A DNA stretch of 15,881 nucleotides from an uncultured Prevotella sp. Its GTDB lineage: Bacteria; Bacteroidota; Bacteroidia; Bacteroidales; Bacteroidaceae. Below the pieces are notes generated by a model. It did not search any database, was not told where the DNA came from, and was given only the letters and a program-made list of their open reading frames with translations. A program made the position numbers and the translations under genes. Position 1 is the stretch's first letter, and each line of letters opens with the position of its first letter. Where the stretch lies: positions 1 to 15,881 of the forward strand of contig CABUXJ010000043.1 in NCBI GenBank assembly GCA_902495455.1, written 5' to 3'. Shown here one piece after another: positions 1-6,993 of the stretch.

Positions 1-35
1 AAACGGCCGCTGCGGAATTTCCGCAGCGGCCGTTT
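1..35 (-). terminator. Strong palindromic terminator downstream of the flotillin gene
   Basis: Positions 1-17 and 19-35 are perfect reverse complements around a single central base; realistically a 15-bp GC-rich stem closes a 5-nt AATTT loop. It lies 27 nt past the flotillin stop codon. Read on the minus strand the stem ends in TTT at the window edge, so the rest of the U-tract is out of view. It could act in both directions because the plus-strand side is followed by a T-rich stretch (TTTCTGATTTTAT). The structure is seen directly; the role is inferred from position. Confidence 0.85.
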
Positions 36-62
36 CTGATTTTATCATTGGGATTGATGTTC

Positions 63-1736
63 TCACGCCTCGCCTTTCTTCTTGCCTTCTTCCTGTTTTT
101 TCTGAGTGCCGTCGGGGTTGATGATATTCTTCACCGTCTCGCCGATGGGCAGTTTGTCAAGCACACCGAGGCTCGGGGCCACGGTCTTTACGAGCGTATT
201 GAGGAAGTTGCTTGTCGCTCCGTTGCCGCCATCGAATACGGTAACGTTGCCGAGCTGCATCTTCTCGAACGCCTTGACCTGTTCGCCGGCGATTTCTTTC
301 CACTGGTCGACCATCTTGTATTGGATGGCGATTGACGGGTTGAGCTCGGCTGCCTTGACCATAGCCTCGAATCCTTCGGCCTCTGCCAACAAAGACATCT
401 TCTTACCTTCTGCCTCTGCCTCCAGTTTCATGCGTATGGCCTTGGCCTCGGCTTCGGCCTGTGCCAGTGTGGCCTTGGCGCGGGCGTCGGCCTCTCGGGT
501 CACCTTCTCGGCCAGCGCGTCAGCCTGGAGGATGGCCTCCTGCTTTGCAACCTCGGCCGGCACAATCTTCTCTGCCTTCAGCGACGACTCAACCTTGAGC
601 GCCTTGGCCTCCTCAACCTCCTTCTGAGCCTGCTCGCGGGCGGTCTGGATAGCGGCCTCGGAACGTGCGGCGGCCTCACCGGCCTCCTTGTCGGCGTTGG
701 CCTGTGTCACCTGAAGCTCGGCGTCAGAGCGCGCGATGTCTTTCTGAGCTTCATTGCGTCCGACGGCGGCTTTCTTTGCGGCGTCGGCCTTTTTGATTTC
801 CATGTCGGAGTTGAGCTCGGCGATGCGGCTCTCCTTGTCGGTGTTGGCCTTCTCGATGTTGATGTTCTTCTCAGCCTCAGCCTTTGCCACCTGAGCCTCT
901 TTCTCGGCGTTGGCCTGAGCCACCTGAGAGATACGGTCGCGGTCTGCTTGAGCCACCGAAATCTCCTGGTCTTTCAGTGTTTCGGCTATAGCGATTTCCT
1001 GTTCCTTCTTTGTCGATGCGATGGCAACCTCCTGATCCTTGCGTGTCTCGGCAACCTTTGTCTCACGCTCGCGAATCTGGTTGGCAATCTTGATAGCACC
1101 CAGCTTCTCCTGCTCCTCGATGTTGGCCTGAGCCTCGTTCTGCGCCTTGCTCTCAGCCTCCTTACCGAGGTTGACGATATAGTTGGCAGCGTCGCGGATG
1201 TCACTGATGTTGATGTTCATCAGATAGAGACCGAACTTGCTCAGTTCAGTGTCGATGTTCTCTTTCACCTTCGACAGGAATTTGTCACGGTCGGAGTTGA
1301 GTTCCTCGATGGTCATGTCGGCAATGACGAGACGCATCTGTCCGTAGACGACATCGGTGATGAGGTTCTGTTTGTCTTCAAATCCTAATCCGAGCATACG
1401 TTCGGCAGCGTTCTGCATGATTTCCGGGTCGGTGGAGATGGCGACGGTGATCGTCGTCGGGACGTCCACGCGGATGTTCTGCGCTGAGATGGCTCCGGTC
1501 AGCTTGCAGTCAATCTGCATCGGCTTCATCGACAGGAACTCATATCCCTGAACGATAGGCCACACGAAGGCGGCACCGCCATGATAGAGTTTTGCCGACT
1601 TCGCTCCGCCGGTCTTACCGTAAACAACGAGCACCTCGTCACTCTTACACTTGCGATAGCGTGAGAGTATGCCCACGAATGTAATAACTACGACGACTAC
1701 GAGTATGGCCGCCATTATCAAAAGGTTTTGATCCAT
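63..1736 (-). CDS. Flotillin family protein (SPFH/band 7, FloT/YuaG-like)
   Basis: Membrane scaffold protein of 557 residues, the usual size of bacterial flotillins, which organise functional membrane microdomains. One N-terminal membrane segment lies at about residues 6-24 and is followed by basic residues. The SPFH domain spans about 27-200 (it contains SDEVLVVYGKTGG and MNINISDIRD). A long charged coiled coil at about 195-460 is rich in Ala, Glu and Lys and carries recurring ETxKDQExAIA-type units. The C-terminal region contains AELNPSIAIQYKMVDQWKEI and NVTVFDGG, as in FloT. The tail is very basic and acidic in turn (KKQEEGKKKGEA). The start ATG at 1736 precedes the membrane segment directly. 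The gene follows an NfeD-like gene, the same pairing as yuaF-yuaG in Bacillus subtilis, and is probably co-transcribed with it. Family assignment is firm; the specific cellular role here is not known. Confidence 0.95.
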   Translation of the reverse strand: MDQNLLIMAAILVVVVVITFVGILSRYRKCKSDEVLVVYGKTGGAKSAKLYHGGAAFVWPIVQGYEFLSMKPMQIDCKLTGAISAQNIRVDVPTTITVAISTDPEIMQNAAERMLGLGFEDKQNLITDVVYGQMRLVIADMTIEELNSDRDKFLSKVKENIDTELSKFGLYLMNINISDIRDAANYIVNLGKEAESKAQNEAQANIEEQEKLGAIKIANQIRERETKVAETRKDQEVAIASTKKEQEIAIAETLKDQEISVAQADRDRISQVAQANAEKEAQVAKAEAEKNINIEKANTDKESRIAELNSDMEIKKADAAKKAAVGRNEAQKDIARSDAELQVTQANADKEAGEAAARSEAAIQTAREQAQKEVEEAKALKVESSLKAEKIVPAEVAKQEAILQADALAEKVTREADARAKATLAQAEAEAKAIRMKLEAEAEGKKMSLLAEAEGFEAMVKAAELNPSIAIQYKMVDQWKEIAGEQVKAFEKMQLGNVTVFDGGNGATSNFLNTLVKTVAPSLGVLDKLPIGETVKNIINPDGTQKKQEEGKKKGEA

Positions 1737-1738
1737 AA

Positions 1739-1822
1739 TTATAATGATTGATTAATAGAATTGTCGGTGAACTTAATTTTCCATTCTCCTTTGCAGGCAT
1801 CGCAGTATTGTCGACACGTCAT
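1739..1822 (-). CDS. Possible 27-aa cysteine-containing peptide between nfeD and flotillin
   Basis: Small open frame not long enough for normal gene calling. Its ATG overlaps the TGA stop of the NfeD-like gene (ATGA), and its TAA ends 2 nt before the flotillin ATG, so it fills the 82-nt gap exactly. The peptide starts MTCRQYCDACKGEW and has Cys at residues 3, 7 and 10, followed by a hydrophilic tail ending in NQSL. A GGAG stretch lies inside the frame, too far from the flotillin start to be a clear ribosome site. An open frame of this length can occur by chance; the coupling at both ends and the Cys cluster are the reasons to list it. It could instead simply be an untranslated spacer. Confidence 0.4.
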   Translation of the reverse strand: MTCRQYCDACKGEWKIKFTDNSINQSL

Positions 1823-2334
1823 TTGACATAATATACATTGTCCTTATAGCTCTTCACGGTCAGCCGCTCGCCCGTCTTATAGTCACGACAGAGCGAATCG
1901 GAGATGACGTCAAGTTCTCTCAGTGCCCCGTTGTGATTTATCTGGAGGACATAGCGTCCGTCGCCCATATTGGTGTAGACCGTCCCGTAGCGTCCCACGA
2001 GTGCCTCCGGGCGTTCCGACGGAGTCTCCTTTTGGAGGCGTCCGGCCATGACATAAAGTTTCCAGAGGACGAACACAAACACCAGTCCGGTGACGGTGGC
2101 TGTCAGTAGGGCCGCTGTCGTCGCCTCGCCGGCCAACACCATAGCCCAGCCGAAGCCTATGCCGAAGTGGACAAGTCCCTTGAAAGAGACGATGCTGCTC
2201 ATGTCCGTGTCCACCGAAGAATCGCCGTCGATGTCAACGTCCACGTCTCCGAAGAAGATGGAAATGACGAATTGGATAACGAAGACACCGGTCGAAACCA
2301 GTGCTATGAGCCAAAAAATCTGTGTTGCATCCAT
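1819..2334 (-). CDS. NfeD-like membrane protein (YuaF type)
   Basis: Membrane protein of 171 residues, partner of the flotillin encoded just downstream. Hydrophobic segments lie at about residues 7-28, 50-68 and 72-96, with an acidic loop (FGDVDVDIDGDSSVD) between the first two. The C-terminal part, about 108-171, is a small beta-rich domain (ALVGRYGTVYTNMGDGRYVLQI) as expected for the OB fold of NfeD proteins. There is no ClpP-like protease domain, so it is the short NfeD class found beside flotillins. Such proteins are thought to help flotillin assembly or membrane-domain function. The ATG at 2334 is the only start in front of the first membrane segment. It is the first gene of the minus-strand operon and has a promoter element about 60 bp upstream. 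Confidence 0.9.
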   Translation of the reverse strand: MDATQIFWLIALVSTGVFVIQFVISIFFGDVDVDIDGDSSVDTDMSSIVSFKGLVHFGIGFGWAMVLAGEATTAALLTATVTGLVFVFVLWKLYVMAGRLQKETPSERPEALVGRYGTVYTNMGDGRYVLQINHNGALRELDVISDSLCRDYKTGERLTVKSYKDNVYYVK

Positions 2335-2392
2335 ATTTTACCTTATATTAAGATGTGTGTTCGAAAGCAATCGTCGTGATGCTCCCATTCTT

Positions 2393-2400
2393 CAAAATTA
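2393..2400 (-). promoter_or_regulatory. Bacteroidales -7 box for the nfeD-flotillin operon
   Basis: On the minus strand this reads TAATTTTG, an exact match to the Bacteroidales -7 consensus TAnnTTTG. It would start transcription near 2386, leaving a leader of about 50 nt before the NfeD-like ATG at 2334. No convincing TTTG is seen at -33, so only one half of the promoter is clear. Confidence 0.5.
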
Positions 2401-2628
2401 GTTAAAAATGACGATATGCGTATGATTGAGTTTTGGTTTTTATTTTTCTTTAACGTTGGAAGACGTGACGGCGCATAATTGAAAGAGAAAGACAGTTAGT
2501 CAATCAGTCCTCTTTCATGTCATAAAAAATCCAAAAAATTAACACTTGAGAATTTTAATAAAAGAGCGTAATAAAGCCGAAATATTGACATTTTGCCGCC
2601 GTTGTCATCCGAAATTTTTTCCGTCGCC

Positions 2629-2745
2629 GACCAATAAGGGCCTCCCGGGGTCGCAACGGGCACGCCGTTGTTCTGCAACGAGCGCCCCGTCGTCATGCAA
2701 CGGGCGCCCCGTTGCAACCCCGTAAGGGCCTTACGGCAAAGCCTT
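2629..2745. repeat. GC-rich block of tandem palindromic repeats
   Basis: Three 22-bp units stand head to tail at 2653-2674, 2675-2696 and 2697-2718, each starting GCAACG and carrying a GC-rich centre. Unit 3 is the best palindrome: a perfect 9-bp stem (2696-2704 with 2708-2716, TGCAACGGG/CCCGTTGCA) around a 3-nt loop. Unit 1 has a 6-bp stem (CAACGG/CCGTTG). Unit 2 is degenerate. The block is flanked by AAGGGCC-containing segments at 2636 and 2725. It stands out sharply from the AT-rich surroundings and resembles REP-like interspersed repeats. It may form hairpins in DNA or RNA; function is unknown. Confidence 0.75.
2720..2736. repeat. Perfect 8-bp inverted repeat at the edge of the repeat block
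   Basis: CCGTAAGG and CCTTACGG flank a single G. There is no T-tract on either side, so it is not an obvious intrinsic terminator. It lies directly after the third 22-bp unit and is probably part of the same repeat element. Confidence 0.6.
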
Positions 2746-3100
2746 CGACGTAATTTCCATTGCACATTTCTGCTGTTTTGGTTGTAACATCTTGTGTGTC
2801 AGGTAATAAAAGATGCACGCTCAAAATTCGCAAATTTGTGCCCTTTTGTTCATCATTTCGGAATATCGCGAAAAATACAGAAGCACTTGTCAGTTTAATT
2901 CCGAGCTTTTAACAATTCGATTTCGACCTAAAAACACATGGACGCGAAGATTTTTTGTAAGTCGTAGCAGCACTTGCTGTAAATGCGGATGGCGTACCCG
3001 CTTGTCGTTTAATAAATCCTTTGTAACAAATTGGAAAAGAAAGATTAAGTCCGATGGATATTTAGCGGATTATTTTCGCCCAATTGTGAAATTTTTTACT

Positions 3101-3108
3101 TACTTTTG
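3101..3108 (+). promoter_or_regulatory. Bacteroidales -7 box for the kinase/AAA+ operon
   Basis: TACTTTTG matches TAnnTTTG exactly, in an AT-rich context. Transcription would start near 3115, about 24 nt before the ATG at 3139. The -33 region is weak: only TTTC at 3074-3077, with spacing longer than usual. It is the only good promoter match upstream of the eight plus-strand genes. Its TTTG also rules out translation start at the in-frame TTG at 3106, which would lie inside the promoter. Confidence 0.6.
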
Positions 3109-3138
3109 CAGAATCAAGCAAATTACACGTTAAGTGAT

Positions 3139-4005
3139 ATGATAGATAATAGCACTACGAACTTAGGACAGACTAATCATATAGAACGTACATTACGGCC
3201 TGAAGTGGAGATTGCACCACAGGAAAGTGAGCTCCCGACAGAGGCCGACCAAGCACAGCAACAGAATGAAGCACATGCAGTCGTTTGTCCGATATGTGGC
3301 GCTCCGGTAGATGAAGGAGCCGACTATTGTGAATCGTGCCACAGTTACATCAACACGGAGGTCTGCTCTTTCTGCGGAGCACACGTGGACCCCGCGTCGG
3401 CCTATTGTCCCGAGTGCGGCAGTCCTAGAGCGGGAATAGAGTGCCCCGTGTGCAAGACCATCAACCACTTTTCTTTCTGCAAACGCTGTGGAACACCGCT
3501 CACGCCGGAAGCCGCAGCGATGGCGCTTGAACGCAGACAGGGACCACTGTATGAGGAAATGATCATACAAACACGCGAACTGTCACGTCTGGAGCGAGTG
3601 ATGCCATACACCTCGCGAAGTGACATGGAGACAGACCGTACCACCGAGCTGTTGAGACAGAGAGTTCTGGAACTGCTGGCATCCGACCGTGGGGAAGATC
3701 CGGCGGCGGTGGTACCGCAGGAGTCGGAGCGCATGACGGTTGAGGAACTGGAAATGCGCAAGAATGAGATAATGGAAAAACTGTCCGCCCTGTTGGGGCA
3801 GATACCGGTCGAACCGAATCTGTCGCCCGTGAAGGCCCGCAACTGCATCATGGCCAGCAGACCCGCCGGTCTGCGTGTGGCATGGTTGTGCAACTACAAG
3901 CATGCCATGCACAGCAGTCCTTGCGGATGTGCCAAGCCACAAATGGGCGGAAAGTGGATAGTGCTGGGAAAAAACAGTATGGAGCAAATTAAAGACGACA
4001 AGTGA
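3139..4005 (+). CDS. Triple zinc-ribbon protein with C-terminal Cys/His domain
   Basis: Soluble protein of 288 residues with no signal peptide or membrane segment. A polar, Gln/Glu-rich N-terminus (1-48) precedes three zinc ribbons: Cys50/53/64/67, Cys76/79/90/93 and Cys102/105/114/117. An acidic helical linker (about 125-240) includes a Glu-rich segment (ESERMTVEELEMRKNE). The last 50 residues hold a compact Cys/His cluster (Cys251, His255, His258, Cys262, Cys264) followed by GGKWIV, which looks like a separate small metal-binding domain. The ATG at 3139 is chosen over an upstream in-frame TTG at 3106 that falls in the promoter. It is the first gene of the operon, 2 nt from the kinase ATG. 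Ribbons of this kind usually bind protein or nucleic acid; sharing a ribbon with the AAA+ and FHA proteins points to a scaffold or adaptor role. No named family recognised. Confidence 0.85.
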   Translation: MIDNSTTNLGQTNHIERTLRPEVEIAPQESELPTEADQAQQQNEAHAVVCPICGAPVDEGADYCESCHSYINTEVCSFCGAHVDPASAYCPECGSPRAGIECPVCKTINHFSFCKRCGTPLTPEAAAMALERRQGPLYEEMIIQTRELSRLERVMPYTSRSDMETDRTTELLRQRVLELLASDRGEDPAAVVPQESERMTVEELEMRKNEIMEKLSALLGQIPVEPNLSPVKARNCIMASRPAGLRVAWLCNYKHAMHSSPCGCAKPQMGGKWIVLGKNSMEQIKDDK

Positions 4006-4007
4006 AC

Positions 4008-6986
4008 ATGGACAAAGACGAACTTACGATACGGGCGGGAGAGGCCGACAATGATGCGACAATCGGGCTTGCAGAATCGGGACCGTCGCAGGACAGCACC
4101 TTGCGACTCGGTGGTCGGACGGCCGGAACGGACGCTTCGCCACTGCCCGTCGGACGGCAGGAGACCTTTGAGTTGCGGGGCCTGACATACGTATGCCGCA
4201 AAAGCCTTAGCGACACGTCGGGTGAGGCACAGGTCTTTCTTGTCAATCATGACGGTCAGGACTATGTGCTCAAGCTATATTATCCCGACGTGCGTCTCAA
4301 GAAGGATGTGCTGCAGGTCGTGTCCAACATCCGGTTTGACATGATTGTCCGCTTCTATGATTTCGGAAAAATCTATATCGGCGGCCGTCTGCGCTACTAC
4401 GAACTGATGGAGTATCTCAGTGGCGGAACGCTCGGAACATATAAACTCGGAAACGACATGGACCGTTTCCGCCGCATAGCCCTTCAGGCTGCGGCCGCCC
4501 TTGCGTGCTGTCACAACTACAAGGTGATACACAAGGATATCAAGCCAAGCAACTTCTTCTTCCGTGATGAGAAACAGACTGAACTGGTGCTCGGAGACTT
4601 CGGAATATCGTCGGTTATGAAGGGTGAAGGCCACCTCCACCGCACGATGCAGGCACGCACACCAATGTATGCCGCTCCGGAGATGTACAACGACGTCATC
4701 GACGGTGAGGTGGAAATCTCTACTGCCGCCGACTACTACTCACTCGGCATAACACTGCTCACCCTGTGGAATGGCAAAAATCCGCTCGGGAGTGACGAAC
4801 GGGTGATGATGAAACGAAAGAACGAAGGTCGTCTGAATGGTGTGCGCGAACTGCCGGAGCGCGTGCGTATGATTGTCCAGGGACTGACAGCCGTCAAGCC
4901 GACCTCGCGATGGACTTATCATGAGGTGGAACAGTGGTTCCTCGGAGAATCGCCGAAAGTGGATGTGACGTCACCACATCTGCGATACCGCAGCTTCATC
5001 GTCGATCCGGAACGCAATCTTGTCGCAGACGATCTGGAGGAACTCATACCGTTGCTATTGGATAATGAGCGTGCGGCGTGCGGCTTCCTATACAGTGGAA
5101 AGATCACGACATGGCTCGAACAAAGCGGCAACAGCAAGTTGAGTCTCTATGTGGACGACATCGTGAAGAACAAATATCCGGTTGACCGTCATGCCGGTTT
5201 CATGGAGTCGATCTACACGATGGCTCCGGACTATCCCTACAAGGACGTGAAGGGCCGTGACTTGAGGAAAGTGCGCGACGTGGTGGTCTCCCTGTTGGAG
5301 AACATCGACGAATATGCAGTCTTGCTCGCCAATCGCAACGACAATCTCTGGCTTTATCTGGAGACCCATACGGAATGTGCAGTGGACAGAATGCGCGGAT
5401 ATTTTGCGAATATCTCCGGTGAGGCTGCCGGACGGCATGCCGTGATGCGCGTGGTGTATGAACTGGATCCCGGCGTCCCCTTCATTGTCGGTCACAAGTC
5501 TTCTACGCTGAAAGAAATCGTCTGTTGCTTCGGTTACGGTCATCTGCCGGAGGACACATGGCGCAGCCTGACGGACGGGCGTCTGTTGTCATGGATGTAC
5601 AGTCACGAAGAACTGATGGCTTGTGAGTCACTGAGAATATTGACCGAAGGAAAGCCTTATTCGGAACAACTGGCCTATAAGGTGCTATACAACATAGACC
5701 GCACAGCGGCCTACGACCTCCGCGAGGCAGACACGCCCCGGAAAGTCGGTGAGTTGATGAATGAGCAGCTTCTTAAATGGCAGCATCTGGACGATGCGGC
5801 CTTTGCCGAAAAAATGACCGAATACAGCAGTCGTGACGGACGTTTCCAATATTTCGCACGTCTGCACGGTTGGATGGAGCAGATTGGTGAGGCTCAGAGA
5901 TGTTTCGACTTGGACAGCATTGACAACCGTGAGCGTTTGGGAGCATACGACCTGCGTACTGCAGCGTATAGAATGTGTTGTATGCTTGGTGTTGTGCCGT
6001 CATACGAATTGCCGGATGGTGGCGTGTTGAAGGATGGTCTCGACATAGACAACAAGCACCGGTCGGCCATCCGGACCGAAATACGTTCGGGACATTTCCC
6101 CCAGTGGTTGTCTGTCTTCTATCACGAAAATCCTCAAGCAGATTTCGGAGAGGCTTACAGCTATGAGCGCATGCTCGAGCGCTGGATAACGGTGTTGGGC
6201 GAATATGATGCCCAGATGACATACAACAAGCGATTTATTGCCGCAAAGACCGAAACGGCCCGCAAGTACGAAGAGGTGCGCCGTGGATATGAACAGGCAA
6301 AGACAAAGGAATTGTTTTGGCGGACTGCCTTCTATGGCCTCTGCGGAATATGGTTGCTGCTGTTGGTCGTGTGCGGTGTCGGCAATCATGCCACTCTGTT
6401 GAAGTACGCCATGCTTGCCGTTGGCGTCCCGGTCGGTGGAGTCACGGCGCTGATAGTCGGAGTGACGGCCTATTTCCGCGGCAACGGTTTCTTTATTTCG
6501 TGTCTGGGAGCAGTCGTGGGCTTCCTCACGTCTCTGTTGCCGATGGCCATACTGAGATTTGTGGAAATGCAGTGGTCGGTTTTGCTGGTGCCTGCCACTA
6601 TTGTCCTGACACTTATATACATGGCTATTTGTCATCTGACGTGTTTCCGCGGAAACAGCTCAGAGGATACCATGCTGATGGACGATATGCTGAAAGATGA
6701 TGTCAAGACCACACTGATAGAACCACTGTACTATACGTTCAAGACAAAGTCTTATCGCTTCAAGGGTTCCAAGTTTGGTATCCTTGATGACACTCAGGAC
6801 CGTATACGGGCCATGTCCGGCGAGGTTGTGATCCATTATGCTCTTTGGACATTGATGGCGGCATTGCTTGTGATAGAGATGGTGGTGTACAGTCCGAAAC
6901 TTCTCGATGTGAATGTACCCGGACAGTCCAATACGCATGAAACTGTCATGACGACAGTCGTACCGTCACAAAACAATATCAGGTAG
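4008..6986 (+). CDS. Membrane-anchored Ser/Thr protein kinase
   Basis: 992 residues. An N-terminal Hanks-type kinase domain spans about 55-305: Lys89 in VLKLYY, catalytic Asp177 in HKDIKPSN, Asp197 in GDFG, Glu225 in AAPE, and DYYSLG. All the core catalytic residues are present, so activity is expected; the Gly-rich loop (SDTSGEAQVF) and the helix-C Glu are not typical. A long helical middle part (about 330-735) holds three weakly repeated G-x(3)-W-[LM] units near 360, 521 and 692. A short coiled coil (about 740-768) leads into four membrane segments (about 775-880), a cytoplasmic stretch, and a fifth segment (about 941-962) with a short external tail. There are no PASTA domains. ATG 4008 is preferred; a GTG at 4002 overlaps the upstream stop (GTGA) and is possible. 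It probably phosphorylates the neighbouring proteins, with the phosphatase at 10905 as antagonist. Confidence 0.9.
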   Translation: MDKDELTIRAGEADNDATIGLAESGPSQDSTLRLGGRTAGTDASPLPVGRQETFELRGLTYVCRKSLSDTSGEAQVFLVNHDGQDYVLKLYYPDVRLKKDVLQVVSNIRFDMIVRFYDFGKIYIGGRLRYYELMEYLSGGTLGTYKLGNDMDRFRRIALQAAAALACCHNYKVIHKDIKPSNFFFRDEKQTELVLGDFGISSVMKGEGHLHRTMQARTPMYAAPEMYNDVIDGEVEISTAADYYSLGITLLTLWNGKNPLGSDERVMMKRKNEGRLNGVRELPERVRMIVQGLTAVKPTSRWTYHEVEQWFLGESPKVDVTSPHLRYRSFIVDPERNLVADDLEELIPLLLDNERAACGFLYSGKITTWLEQSGNSKLSLYVDDIVKNKYPVDRHAGFMESIYTMAPDYPYKDVKGRDLRKVRDVVVSLLENIDEYAVLLANRNDNLWLYLETHTECAVDRMRGYFANISGEAAGRHAVMRVVYELDPGVPFIVGHKSSTLKEIVCCFGYGHLPEDTWRSLTDGRLLSWMYSHEELMACESLRILTEGKPYSEQLAYKVLYNIDRTAAYDLREADTPRKVGELMNEQLLKWQHLDDAAFAEKMTEYSSRDGRFQYFARLHGWMEQIGEAQRCFDLDSIDNRERLGAYDLRTAAYRMCCMLGVVPSYELPDGGVLKDGLDIDNKHRSAIRTEIRSGHFPQWLSVFYHENPQADFGEAYSYERMLERWITVLGEYDAQMTYNKRFIAAKTETARKYEEVRRGYEQAKTKELFWRTAFYGLCGIWLLLLVVCGVGNHATLLKYAMLAVGVPVGGVTALIVGVTAYFRGNGFFISCLGAVVGFLTSLLPMAILRFVEMQWSVLLVPATIVLTLIYMAICHLTCFRGNSSEDTMLMDDMLKDDVKTTLIEPLYYTFKTKSYRFKGSKFGILDDTQDRIRAMSGEVVIHYALWTLMAALLVIEMVVYSPKLLDVNVPGQSNTHETVMTTVVPSQNNIR

Positions 6987-6993
6987 GGCGAGT

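Larger units (their letters stand above)
2335..3138. other. Divergent intergenic region without a convincing gene
   Basis: About 800 bp between two divergent operons. It holds a minus-strand -7 box (2393-2400), a GC-rich repeat block (about 2629-2745), a plus-strand -7 box (3101-3108), and otherwise AT-rich sequence. Two open frames cross it: plus 2813-3133 and minus 2520-2765. Neither looks like a protein: both have low-complexity or basic, Cys-scattered translations, one runs into the plus-strand promoter, and the other is made largely of the repeat block. Confidence 0.7.

Noticed and set aside
948..1388. 146-codon Leu-rich plus-strand frame that looks like membrane protein
   Set aside because: It is the complement of the flotillin coiled coil; the Leu and Val bias results from reading the Glu/Lys/Gln codons backwards.
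2653..2718. CRISPR-like array
   Set aside because: The 22-bp units are directly adjacent, without spacers, and there are no cas genes.
2520..2765. 81-codon minus-strand open frame in the intergenic region
   Set aside because: Much of it is a translation of the palindromic repeat block, and no domain pattern is visible.
2813..3133. 106-codon plus-strand open frame upstream of the kinase operon
   Set aside because: It runs through the promoter element at 3101-3108, its translation is a mix of basic and Cys residues with no recognisable pattern, and the base composition is that of an AT-rich spacer.
6000..6635. 211-codon minus-strand open frame
   Set aside because: It lies wholly antisense to the kinase gene, whose frame is clearly coding; it is a shadow frame.
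4008..6986. Possibility that the kinase is a pseudokinase
   Set aside because: Lys89, Asp177 and Asp197 are all present, so activity is the better assumption even though the Gly-rich loop and helix-C Glu are atypical.
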